From positions 1 through 42,486 of IMG/VR virus record IMGVR_UViG_3300035199_001164: a stretch of 42,486 bases of DNA; one strand, written 5' to 3'. This DNA comes from a virus. Below the pieces are notes generated by a model. The model saw only the letters and a program-made list of their open reading frames with translations. It had not been told where the DNA came from and did not search any database. The position numbers and the translations under genes are program-made. How positions within the stretch are numbered: the stretch's first letter is position 1; the number at the start of each line of letters is the position of its first letter. Positions 1-7,282 of this stretch are shown piece after piece.

Positions 1-528
1 CTAGTATCCCCCTCCCCTCACACGGTCATAGGCCGCCTCGCACGCCCGCCCCGCTACTCCCCGCTCGTCGGCTTCTGCAGCATAGAGTCGAGCAGCCTCT
101 CCAACCCGGCCGAGCACGTCGGCTCGCAGTCGGACACCGGCTTCGGCTGCCTGGCCAAGCTGGGCAGTGAGGGAATCGCCGCAGGCGCGGCTCCTTCGCT
201 CAGCCTCTTCGTATCGCTGCTGCAACCGCTGGAGAGCATCGCCAGCCCGAGCAGCATCGGTCCGAGCCACTTCCAGTTTCCCTTCCGCTTCATTCCCCAC
301 CTCATCAACCGCCTTCTGGCGGCGTTGCTCTTCGGCCCTGGCCCGGGCATCGGCCCGGCGATCGCGCTCCGACACCTCCAGCCGGTAGCCGGCCAGCTCG
401 GATCGGGCGTCCGCCGTTTCGCCTTGGGCCCACCCCACCCGCAGCTGCTGGGCGCCGGCAATAGCCAGCAGCGCCAGCACCAGCACGCACCATAGCCAGG
501 GCGGCACCAGCTTCAGCCAGGCAGCCAT
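1..528 (-). CDS. Rz: Rz-like inner-membrane spanin (i-spanin)
   Basis: Predicted 175-residue type II membrane protein. An N-terminal hydrophobic segment (about residues 8-25) is followed by a long charged helical region rich in Arg, Glu and Ala, as in Rz proteins, which span the periplasm and fuse the membranes at the end of lysis. The ATG at 528 overlaps the endolysin stop as TGATG; an in-frame GTG at 531 is an alternative. A second gene in another frame inside this one encodes an Rz1-like lipoprotein, which strongly supports the call. The stop codon is the first three bases of the window. Low sequence similarity among Rz proteins is normal, so the call rests on topology and context. Confidence 0.82.
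   Translation of the reverse strand: MAAWLKLVPPWLWCVLVLALLAIAGAQQLRVGWAQGETADARSELAGYRLEVSERDRRADARARAEEQRRQKAVDEVGNEAEGKLEVARTDAARAGDALQRLQQRYEEAERRSRACGDSLTAQLGQAAEAGVRLRADVLGRVGEAARLYAAEADERGVAGRACEAAYDRVRGGGY
54..293 (-). CDS. Rz1: Rz1-like outer-membrane lipoprotein spanin, embedded in Rz
   Basis: A 79-residue protein lying wholly inside Rz in another frame. It has a basic N-terminus (MKRKGNWKW), a hydrophobic stretch and a clear lipobox, LSSGC, with the lipidated Cys at residue 24. The mature part is short and Pro/Ser-rich (AAPAAIPSLPSLARQPKP), as in Rz1 proteins. The start at 293 was chosen over upstream in-frame ATGs because a purine-rich Shine-Dalgarno (gaggtggg) precedes it and the signal peptide begins there. 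It should sit in the outer membrane and pair with Rz. The nested Rz/Rz1 layout is classical for lambda-like phages. Confidence 0.85.
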   Translation of the reverse strand: MKRKGNWKWLGPMLLGLAMLSSGCSSDTKRLSEGAAPAAIPSLPSLARQPKPVSDCEPTCSAGLERLLDSMLQKPTSGE

Positions 529-965
529 CACGGCACATCCTTGAAAAAGATGTGCCGGCCGATCTTGCAGGTGCGCACAGCCTTGGCCGTCCACTTCGGC
601 GCCTTCGGCATCGTGGTGGCGTAGTAGTGGGTCGCGCCGTCGGTCGGGTCAGGCTGGCGCCCTTCGATCACCGACACCGCGGCTTCGCGCGCCAGCGTGT
701 ACTGGGCGTTCGGGATATCTCGGGTGCCGGACAAGTATGGGTAGTTCGGGTCGTTCTGGTTCCAGCAGGAGAACTGCCAAGGCGCCCGGCAGACACCTTC
801 GTACCCCTCCCCCCACCAGTCAGGGCGGCCGTCCTTGCCCAGGTCCATCTCGACCCGGTTGCGGATGGTCCAGCCAACGGCCACCTGGCCTGCTATACCC
901 TCCCCTCGTGCCTCGCCCCAGATCGTGCGGGCGAGCACGTCTATATCGCGCTCTCGTTGCGACAT
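528..965 (-). CDS. Endolysin, SleB-type cell wall hydrolase
   Basis: A 145-residue protein that is almost entirely a Hydrolase_2/SleB-type domain. The N-terminal motif TIWGEARGEG, then VAVGWTIRNRV, is typical; Glu18 in the motif is the expected catalytic residue. No signal peptide or membrane anchor is visible, so export would need a holin. A good ribosome site (ctggag) precedes the ATG. The gene overlaps Rz by one base (TGATG) and starts only 17 bases after an intrinsic terminator, so its transcription must come by read-through. The specific bond cut in peptidoglycan cannot be read from sequence; SleB relatives are lytic transglycosylases. Confidence 0.85.
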   Translation of the reverse strand: MSQRERDIDVLARTIWGEARGEGIAGQVAVGWTIRNRVEMDLGKDGRPDWWGEGYEGVCRAPWQFSCWNQNDPNYPYLSGTRDIPNAQYTLAREAAVSVIEGRQPDPTDGATHYYATTMPKAPKWTAKAVRTCKIGRHIFFKDVP

Positions 966-982
966 GCTGTTCTCCAGAAATG

Positions 983-1003
983 AAAAACCCCGCCGGAGCG
1001 GGG
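983..1003 (-). terminator. Intrinsic terminator just before the endolysin gene
   Basis: On the minus strand a 6-bp GC stem (ccccgc/gcgggg, arms 998-1003 and 988-993) with a four-base loop is followed by five T (987-983). It follows the tail-fibre genes and lies 17 bases before the endolysin start, leaving no space for a promoter, so it should be leaky or antiterminated. Confidence 0.75.
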
Positions 1004-1023
1004 TGTGGATGAGGGGTGAAGCA

Positions 1024-1371
1024 TCAAGCCGGAGGCGATTCAGCCTCGGCCTGAGCCTGGTCGCGCTTGGTGGCGACGTGCAGGTAGGCGCTGGCCAGCG
1101 CCACGTAGAGGTCCTGGTAGGTCATGCTGCCGAGCACCGCGCCGGTCTCCGGGTGGAGCAGGTCGAACGCCTCGTTGGCGTTCTCCGCGGTGAACGGCTC
1201 GACCAGGTTGCCCAACGGGCGGTGGATTTCCTCGCCCTCGACCACCAGCACCTTCTCTTCGGCGAAGGTCACCGAGGGCACGCCCAGCTGCGGGCGCGGG
1301 TTGTCGATGCCGATGTACTTGCAGCGCACCCAGCTGGTGAACGCGCCGGCCTGCTCGTTGTAGTCGGGCAT
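1024..1371 (-). CDS. Hypothetical protein downstream of the tail fibre
   Basis: A 115-residue soluble protein of no family I can name. It has no signal peptide or membrane segment and ends in a short Ala/Glu/Gln-rich, probably helical tail (about residues 95-115). It starts 3 bases after the tail-fibre stop, with a GAGG ribosome site inside the end of that gene, so it is translationally linked to the fibre. Small genes directly after fibre genes often encode fibre assembly chaperones or tip proteins, but nothing in this sequence confirms that. A terminator follows it. Confidence 0.6.
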   Translation of the reverse strand: MPDYNEQAGAFTSWVRCKYIGIDNPRPQLGVPSVTFAEEKVLVVEGEEIHRPLGNLVEPFTAENANEAFDLLHPETGAVLGSMTYQDLYVALASAYLHVATKRDQAQAEAESPPA

Positions 1372-1374
1372 GGG

Positions 1375-2706
1375 TCATTCCTCGTAGGTGATGAGCACGG
1401 TGAATGCCTTGCTCAGGATGTTTTCCGAGTTGGTGGCGTGCAGAACCACCTGAACCCCGGTCGAGGTCAGTTGCACGTCGTACTGATAGCCAGCACTTGC
1501 CACCCAGCCAGGGAGAATGGCGTTGGTGCTGCTGTGGAACACCAGCACCTGCACCCCAATGACCTTCGACGAAGTGACGCCATGGTTGACCGACGCGCTC
1601 CCGCCTTCGGCCGCCGCCGTGGTGCCGGTGAGCTTCTTCATCTTGATCGCTGGCGCGGTGTCACCGAGCTGGGTGTAGTCATTGAACGTCTGCTTGGCGG
1701 TCCAGGTCTGTGCGCTGCCGAGGAAGGCGTACTCACTCCAGCCGCCCCAAGTGCCTGACGCCTGTCGGCGGAAGAACTTGCGGTTGAGCGTGACCGGCAC
1801 GTACTCCTGAAAGGCGAATCCGGCCGAGGCGTTGTCGAAGTGGTAGCCGTATCCGTTGATGTTCAGCGGCAAGATTCCCAGCGACTGTGCCGTGAAGTTA
1901 TAGAAACCTGTTCCTCTGTCGTTATCGTTGAGGTTGGTTTCGAGTGCAACGATCGCCGTTCCACCTAGGCCGTAGTCACCCGTCCGCAGCAGTTCGTACC
2001 AGTTACCCCAAGTCGTGGCTCCTGTTTTACTGCGGATGAACAGGTGCGGATCAGCCAGGTAGCCGCCACCAGCGCTGGTGTATTGCAGCGCGATCTGACC
2101 AGCGGTGGTGCTGGTATCCGCGACATGCGGCAGGTTGAGGATGTACTGCTGATAGGGGGTCGGCGCGTTGCTGGCGGCCAGGCTTACGTTTCGGTAGAAC
2201 GCCATGTGGGTCAGCGCGTTGGCGTCGGTGTAGTTGGCCCCTTGGCCCAGGCCGAACGGGCCTTGGTTACCCGAGCCCATGACCAGCACCCGACCAGCGT
2301 TGGTATCGAACGTAGTGGTCTGCTTGACCAGGTCGTTGGTCCGCCACAACAGAAAGTCCGCCTGCCCGGTGGCACCCGAGGTAACGCCGTAGGTCGCCGC
2401 CCCGCCTAGGCCCAGCACCGAGCGCCCGCCGGCCTGATCCGCCGCAGCGTTCATCTGCCGACCGAACACGGTCAGGTCGGCCAGTGCCATGGCGCCGGCC
2501 CCGGTGAAATAGAACTGCTTGCTCGCCGATCCAATCAACCCGGCGAGCGCGGTCAGGTTGGCGTGCAGCGGCTGGCCGCCGAGATTACCCAGTGCGGTCG
2601 GCGCATCGGTCGCCCCGGTGCCGCCGGCACTGACCGGCAGCCAATCGCCGGGCGGCAGCTGCTGGAAGCTGCCATTCAGGCGCACAACAGGCCGTCGCGC
2701 CGCCAT
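1375..2706 (-). CDS. Tail fibre protein
   Basis: A 443-residue protein with the composition of a fibre: rich in Gly, Ala, Thr, Asn and aromatic residues, few charges. The N-terminal part has the motif LPVSAGGTGATDAPTALGN, a repeat-like element common in phage side and tail fibres. Later segments (FRRQASGTWGGWSEY and ATTWGNWYELLRTGDY) resemble the W-x-x-W fibre repeats that occur before receptor-binding tips. The C-terminal roughly 90 residues are beta-rich and probably form the receptor-contacting tip. It is likely trimeric and outside the cell. It overlaps the preceding gene by one base. Confidence 0.8.
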   Translation of the reverse strand: MAARRPVVRLNGSFQQLPPGDWLPVSAGGTGATDAPTALGNLGGQPLHANLTALAGLIGSASKQFYFTGAGAMALADLTVFGRQMNAAADQAGGRSVLGLGGAATYGVTSGATGQADFLLWRTNDLVKQTTTFDTNAGRVLVMGSGNQGPFGLGQGANYTDANALTHMAFYRNVSLAASNAPTPYQQYILNLPHVADTSTTAGQIALQYTSAGGGYLADPHLFIRSKTGATTWGNWYELLRTGDYGLGGTAIVALETNLNDNDRGTGFYNFTAQSLGILPLNINGYGYHFDNASAGFAFQEYVPVTLNRKFFRRQASGTWGGWSEYAFLGSAQTWTAKQTFNDYTQLGDTAPAIKMKKLTGTTAAAEGGSASVNHGVTSSKVIGVQVLVFHSSTNAILPGWVASAGYQYDVQLTSTGVQVVLHATNSENILSKAFTVLITYEE

Positions 2707-3227
2707 CAGAGCACCACGTAGCCGTCGTCAGTGGTGAGGATTTCCGTGGCGCTGGTGGATTTGCCCAGGCACTGGTCGATCTTGCCGGTGCCGGCCTGCG
2801 CCACCGCGTCCAGTGGGGTAGAAATCACGCCGCCGGCCGTACCGAGGTAATAGCGGATGCCCACGGCGAGGCCCGACAGCGCGGTATTCGGCGCATCCAG
2901 CGGGTAGACGGTGGCGGTCGCGGCGTTGGCCACCGCCGCCAGCACGAAGCCGTCCGCCGGGCGGTTGTTGCTGTTGTCGGCCTTGCGCGCGTTGAGGGTG
3001 CCGGCGTTGTCCCAGAGGTTGACGTAATTGCCGGCGTCCAGCGCCTCGGAGGCGGTGACGGGCTTGGTCTGCACGCCGACGCCGACCGGCAGCATGCTCA
3101 GGTCGAAGCGCCCGGTGGCGTCCAGGGCGGGAATCTTGCCAGCATCGGCGGCGCCAGCCGACACCTGGATACCGAGAATCTGCTTGGTGATGCCGCCGAC
3201 GCGGGCGAGAAAGCCTTGTCCTGCCAT
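2706..3227 (-). CDS. Putative tail tip or fibre-base structural protein
   Basis: A 173-residue protein beginning MAGQGFLARVGGITKQIL. It is rich in Ala, Gly, Thr and Val with little charge, and the segment GIRYYLGTAGG near residue 125 resembles motifs of virion surface proteins that precede fibre genes. I do not recognise a named family. It sits between a collagen-containing protein and the main tail fibre, with a one-base overlap to the fibre gene, which points to a fibre attachment or tip role. Composition and position are the only support. Confidence 0.6.
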   Translation of the reverse strand: MAGQGFLARVGGITKQILGIQVSAGAADAGKIPALDATGRFDLSMLPVGVGVQTKPVTASEALDAGNYVNLWDNAGTLNARKADNSNNRPADGFVLAAVANAATATVYPLDAPNTALSGLAVGIRYYLGTAGGVISTPLDAVAQAGTGKIDQCLGKSTSATEILTTDDGYVVL

Positions 3228-3233
3228 GTGTAG

Positions 3234-3758
3234 TTACTCCAGGTCGATTGGGGGTTGTAGGTTGAGCAACAGTCGCGTCGCCGAGACGGCGGCGCCGATC
3301 AGCACGTCGAAGCCGTCGAGTGGTGGCGTCTGGGTCAGGACGCCGTCGGCGCCGAGCCAGACAGGGCCAGGGGCCCAGGTCCAGCCGGCATCGTCCACCG
3401 CACCTGCGTTCTGCACATTGAGCGGCTGACCGACGCTGGCGCTGGTCAGGGTCAGGCCGGCGAGCAGGGCGATGTGCGCCTCGTCGCGGTAGTCCAGGGT
3501 GAACACCTGGCCATCCCACTCGTAGACCGCGCGCAAGGCACTGAGCGCTTCCCCGGCACTGCGCTGGAAAGCCGCGCCGCCGGCAGGACCAGGGGCACCT
3601 TGCGGGCCCGCCGGGCCCTGCTCGCCAATGGCGACAATCAGGGTCTCCGGCACCTGGATGGTGACGGCATAGTCCTCGCCGCCCTCCACCAGCACCGGGC
3701 CGGCATCGGCCTCCACCACCAGGATGTAGGCCTCGACGGCCTCGGTCGTGTCGGTCAT
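3234..3758 (-). CDS. Tail protein with a short collagen-like segment
   Basis: A 174-residue protein with a short Gly-X-Y run near residues 47-58 (GEQGPAGPQGAPGPAG), a collagen-like trimer nucleus often found in phage fibre and tip proteins. The N-terminal part is acidic and beta-rich; the C-terminal half has Trp and Leu-rich segments. The ATG at 3758 forms an ATGA overlap with the upstream gene and is preferred to start codons further upstream that would overlap it deeply. A short trimeric linker or fibre-base protein is the likely role; the exact family is unknown. Confidence 0.7.
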   Translation of the reverse strand: MTDTTEAVEAYILVVEADAGPVLVEGGEDYAVTIQVPETLIVAIGEQGPAGPQGAPGPAGGAAFQRSAGEALSALRAVYEWDGQVFTLDYRDEAHIALLAGLTLTSASVGQPLNVQNAGAVDDAGWTWAPGPVWLGADGVLTQTPPLDGFDVLIGAAVSATRLLLNLQPPIDLE

Positions 3759-4336
3759 ACCGTCACCTGCGGCGAGACCTTCACAGAGCCCTCTGCCCAG
3801 CGCTGCACGCTGCCGTCGGCGAAGGTCACCTCCAGGTCGTAGACGGCATCGGTAAAGGTCAGGCCGCCGGTCTGCGCGGCGGAAATCTCGCGGCGCAGGG
3901 TGCCGGCCGCTTCCAGGGTCAGACCGGCGCCGGTGCTGAGTTCCAGCAGCAGCTGGCCGCCCGGCTGGTCGCGGATCTGCATGCGCGCCGTGCAGCCAGT
4001 GAGGTCCACCGGGAGCTGATAGACCAGCTGGCCGCCCGACGGATTGAGACCTACCGCCGACAGGACGTTGATCTCCAAGGTGTCGGAGTCGATCCGCGTC
4101 GCCGCCCAGGGCTTCTGCCTCAGCGGCTCGCGGTTGATCTCTGGAAAGCCCTGGACACCTCGCACCCACACCGGCCAGTCACTGGCCAGGCCATGGTCCG
4201 GCACCAGCAGGCGCACCGGCGCCACAGCGGAAATGGCGCTGATGGCCTTGTAAGCGAAAGTCGGCTGGCTCAACCGCAAGGTGTCGCGAAAGGTCGCGCC
4301 CTGAATCAGGCGCAGGGGTACACAGGCCGGCTGCAT
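3755..4336 (-). CDS. Putative tail tip / baseplate-upper-like protein
   Basis: A 193-residue protein starting MQPACVPLRLIQGATFRD. Most of it is predicted beta structure, with the segment TGCTARMQIRDQPGGQLLLELST near residue 115 resembling the N-terminal domain of proteins that join a receptor-binding module to the tail tip. It sits among tail-tip genes and has an ATGA overlap with the next gene. No enzyme motif or membrane segment is visible. I call it a structural tail protein from context. Confidence 0.6.
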   Translation of the reverse strand: MQPACVPLRLIQGATFRDTLRLSQPTFAYKAISAISAVAPVRLLVPDHGLASDWPVWVRGVQGFPEINREPLRQKPWAATRIDSDTLEINVLSAVGLNPSGGQLVYQLPVDLTGCTARMQIRDQPGGQLLLELSTGAGLTLEAAGTLRREISAAQTGGLTFTDAVYDLEVTFADGSVQRWAEGSVKVSPQVTV

Positions 4337-4366
4337 GGCTGGCTGCTCCTTGTGTCAGGTACGGGA

Positions 4367-5317
4367 TTAGGCGCTGCGGCGCAGCGACATCAGGGTCGAG
4401 TAGATACCGGAGGCGAGCTCCGCCGGATCGAACACGAAGGGGCTGGGTAGACCGCCGGCATAGGCCGTGCTGCGTCGGACGCAGGTGTACTGGGTGATGC
4501 CCGAGCCGCCGATCACCAGGCCGCCCGAGGACAGCCCGTGGAAGCTCGCGCCGGCCGAGCAGTGCAGGGCCAGCCAGTAGAGCTTGCCGGCCTCCAAGGT
4601 CAGCGGCGCCGCCAGGGCCGACGCCTTCACCCCCGTGGAACCGGTGCTGAACTCGGCACCAGTAGCCAGCAGGACGTCCGGCCAGCCGTCGGCATCGCTG
4701 GAGTAGAGGGCCAGCTTCGCGTTACCCGCCACCGCCGTGCTGACGCTGCAGCGCAGCAGGTCCACGGTGATGTCGTCGAACACCGGCAACGGGAACAGGC
4801 GCAGCTGGTCGGCAGACCAAGCCTGCCCGAGCGAGGTGTTCACCTGCGGCAGGTTGACCAGGTCATAGCCCACGGGCGGTTTCGGCACCCGGAACAGGCC
4901 GCCGTGCAGGCGCTTCCAGGCACCGGCGCGGCGGGCGTTCAGACCGTCATCCGGGGCGTCGGGAATGCCGCCCCCACCGCCACCCGAGCCAGCCGCATCC
5001 CGCAGCGTGCTCATGTCACCCGCCGTCAGGCGCGCGGCGATGCGCGAGCCCGACGGCCAGAGGTTCGCCACCGTGCCTTCCTGGGCCCGGACGATGGTCA
5101 GCACTCCGCCGGCCTGGGCCGTCACCTTGACGATCTCCCAGGCCGTCTCGGCGCCGGCTACGTCCGTCGCCACCAGGGTCAGCAGGTAGTAGTCGCCGGT
5201 CCCGAGGCCCACCAGCTTGGCGGCCTGGGCAGCATCGACGCTGAGTTCCAGCCCGCCCATGGCCAACTCCGCCGTCAGGGTGGCCTTCCAGTTGTTCACG
5301 AAGAGTCGTTTCGGCAT
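4367..5317 (-). CDS. Tail tip structural protein with Gly-rich linker
   Basis: A 316-residue protein in two parts. The first (residues 1-115, starting MPKRLFVNNWKATL) is a compact beta-rich domain with the segment GSRIAARLTAGDM, a pattern seen in many siphophage tip proteins. A linker with six consecutive Gly follows, then a beta-rich C-terminal domain (about 150-316) that may be a carbohydrate-binding jelly roll. The ATG at 5317 is preceded by a GGAG ribosome site and lies one base after the previous stop; a start further upstream would overlap that gene. The function of the C-terminal domain is inferred from composition. Confidence 0.65.
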   Translation of the reverse strand: MPKRLFVNNWKATLTAELAMGGLELSVDAAQAAKLVGLGTGDYYLLTLVATDVAGAETAWEIVKVTAQAGGVLTIVRAQEGTVANLWPSGSRIAARLTAGDMSTLRDAAGSGGGGGGIPDAPDDGLNARRAGAWKRLHGGLFRVPKPPVGYDLVNLPQVNTSLGQAWSADQLRLFPLPVFDDITVDLLRCSVSTAVAGNAKLALYSSDADGWPDVLLATGAEFSTGSTGVKASALAAPLTLEAGKLYWLALHCSAGASFHGLSSGGLVIGGSGITQYTCVRRSTAYAGGLPSPFVFDPAELASGIYSTLMSLRRSA

Positions 5318-5318
5318 C

Positions 5319-6758
5319 TCAGCTCCAGCCAACAGGCGCCGCCTCCGGGGCGGCATGGTCATGGGTCGACGGGTTCCACGCCCCATAGGGGCGCGGGCCG
5401 TAGAGTTCGAAGCGCGGCTGCAGGGGGCCGCTCTGGGTCAGGTCCACCGTGGTATCGATATCGACCGGGCCTTGCGGGCTGGCCGCGTCCAGGTAGCGGT
5501 GGCGGTCGGGGCCGTCCATGTTCAGCCGCAGGTACAGGCCCACCAGGTTGTTGCCGTAGGGCAGCAGGTCCATGGCGGATCCACCCGAGACGCTCTCAGC
5601 GCGCACCACCGCCTGCTCCACGCCCCCTTCGGACCAGGCCGAGGGCATCGGGGAGATGGTCATGGGGTCGGTGTTGATCTCGGTGATCACGGTGGTGTGG
5701 TACGGCGTGCCGTCGAGGGACAGGGTCACCGTCATGGTGTCGTCGTCATCCGAGGACATGGTGCCGGCCTCGTTGTAGGTCAGCAGGGCCGTGACGCACT
5801 CCGTCGCGCCGAGGCGCAGGGTGTAGCGGTAGTCGGTGGTCTTGCTGCAGGTGCGCTCGGTGTACTGGTTGGGCGAGCTGCCCGTCGGCGGCGAATACTC
5901 CGGAAACTCCTGAGCAACGCGCTCGTGGATATCCAGGCACAGCTCCTGCGGGGTGCCGGTGTCGTCGAACCACAGGGCCCAGATCCGCCCGGTGAGGGTG
6001 CGGATCGTCTCGCCCGTGGCGATCTCGTAGTTCAGCGTGCCGTCGTTGAAGCTCATCGAGCGCGGCTCGATCACCATGGTGTTGGTGTAGCCCAGCGCCC
6101 CCAAGGTCTGGGCGCGGGTGCGCAGCACGGTGTAGGTCAGGACGAAGGGCGTGCTCACCCCTCCCGTCACCTCGGCCAGCAGGAACCCCAACGGAATCGG
6201 CCGCTCGCGCGGTGGGTACCCGGGGTCATTGGCGTACAGCATGAAGATGGCCTGGCGCCCGTCCGGGGTGATGTCGAGCGGTTCTTCCCACTGCAGCGCG
6301 GTCACCGGGCCGTTGCCCAGGTCCACCTCCGGAGAGGTCTGACCGGTATCGGCGGGGTTGTTGATGGTCAGGGTGCGCTGATCCAGCGGCTTGCCAATCT
6401 CGCCGAAGCGAAAGGCCTTGCCCTGCCCCCGGCTGATCAGCCAGCGGCTGCCGTCGGTGGCGCAGTAGATCCAGCCGTTCAGGTTCTTGCCGTACAGCTG
6501 AAAGAACCGGCCGCAGAGGATCGCCTCACTCCACCACTGGCGGCCGGCGGCGACATCGCCCGCCAGCTGCTCGGGCGTGCGGGTGACCACCGGGGTGCCG
6601 GGCACCCGCAGGCGGTAGGTGTTCCAGGGCCGCTCCGGCAACGGGTGGGTCTTGGTCTGGCCGTTGGGCAGGTGCAGCCCGGCGGCATCGATCCGGCCAT
6701 GCCAGGGCCAGCCCCAGATGTTGACCTTGTCCGTCAGTACGCCACCGATGTTGATCAT
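5319..6758 (-). CDS. Large virion (tail tip) protein of unknown family
   Basis: A 479-residue protein with no membrane segment or recognised catalytic motif. It is rich in Trp, Tyr, Pro and Thr and mainly beta-structured in appearance, with several segments like SRWLISRGQGKAFRFGE that would fit a beta-propeller or sandwich. Four consecutive Asp lie near residue 335, a possible metal-binding loop. It overlaps the upstream gene by four bases and is separated from the next by one base. The context puts it in the tail tip or host-recognition complex. Confidence 0.6.
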   Translation of the reverse strand: MINIGGVLTDKVNIWGWPWHGRIDAAGLHLPNGQTKTHPLPERPWNTYRLRVPGTPVVTRTPEQLAGDVAAGRQWWSEAILCGRFFQLYGKNLNGWIYCATDGSRWLISRGQGKAFRFGEIGKPLDQRTLTINNPADTGQTSPEVDLGNGPVTALQWEEPLDITPDGRQAIFMLYANDPGYPPRERPIPLGFLLAEVTGGVSTPFVLTYTVLRTRAQTLGALGYTNTMVIEPRSMSFNDGTLNYEIATGETIRTLTGRIWALWFDDTGTPQELCLDIHERVAQEFPEYSPPTGSSPNQYTERTCSKTTDYRYTLRLGATECVTALLTYNEAGTMSSDDDDTMTVTLSLDGTPYHTTVITEINTDPMTISPMPSAWSEGGVEQAVVRAESVSGGSAMDLLPYGNNLVGLYLRLNMDGPDRHRYLDAASPQGPVDIDTTVDLTQSGPLQPRFELYGPRPYGAWNPSTHDHAAPEAAPVGWS

Positions 6759-7258
6759 GGCGCCACCGACTGCGCCAGGTTGACCACCACGTCGGCGTCA
6801 TTGGCGTCCTTCAGCTTGAGGGTTTTCACCGGCGGCACCTCATAGGTGAAGATGCCGTCACTGCTGGTCAGTACCAGGTCCGGCCAGTAGTCGCGGTCCG
6901 GTACCGTGTCCTCGCCCACTACCTTGGTCTGCTCGGTCAGGGGGCTGGCTACGCCGCCCCCAGTGCCAGCGACTGGTACCAGGGACACGGTCCCGCGTCC
7001 CCGGGTGACTGGCCGCGCTCCATGTTGCTCGACGCGACTCAGGGCCTGTCGCTTACGCGGCGCCGTTTCCAGCGAGTTCAAGTCCCGCTGCAGGGATTCC
7101 CCCCGTCGACTCGCCTCGATGGCATCGCCGATTCCCCGGCGCGCTTCTTCGTTGTTTCGGCCGATCGCGCGGCGGGCTTTCTCGTTGTTGGTGCCGATCG
7201 CGCGGCGGGCCTTTTCATTGGCCCGGCCGAGCTCGCGGCGGGCGTCACCGAATGCCAT
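6755..7258 (-). CDS. Tail-associated protein with 11-residue coiled-coil repeats
   Basis: A 167-residue protein. Residues 4-55 hold four to five copies of an 11-residue repeat of the form ARRxIGxNNEK, highly basic and amphipathic, predicted to form a hendecad coiled coil. The rest is a small domain with a C-terminal YEVPPVKTLKLKDANDA segment of beta character. It lies between a large tail-tip protein and another virion protein, so the helix is probably a trimeric stalk or an internal spacer. I do not recognise the family. Confidence 0.6.
   Translation of the reverse strand: MAFGDARRELGRANEKARRAIGTNNEKARRAIGRNNEEARRGIGDAIEASRRGESLQRDLNSLETAPRKRQALSRVEQHGARPVTRGRGTVSLVPVAGTGGGVASPLTEQTKVVGEDTVPDRDYWPDLVLTSSDGIFTYEVPPVKTLKLKDANDADVVVNLAQSVAP
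7093..7249 (-). repeat. Tandem 33-bp repeats coding 11-residue units
   Basis: In-frame tandem repeats with a 33-bp period (best matched between about 7140 and 7220) encode the ARR-x-I/L-G repeats of the protein at 6755-7258. The DNA copies are nearly identical in the middle units, which suggests recent duplication. Confidence 0.75.
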
Positions 7259-7282
7259 ACGCTCAACTCCAGGTCAGATAGA

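Noticed and set aside
5217-6845. Long plus-strand open frame of about 540 codons opposite the tail-tip genes
   Set aside because: High GC produces long antisense frames. It is basic, low-complexity, lacks a ribosome site and overlaps well-placed coding genes on the other strand.
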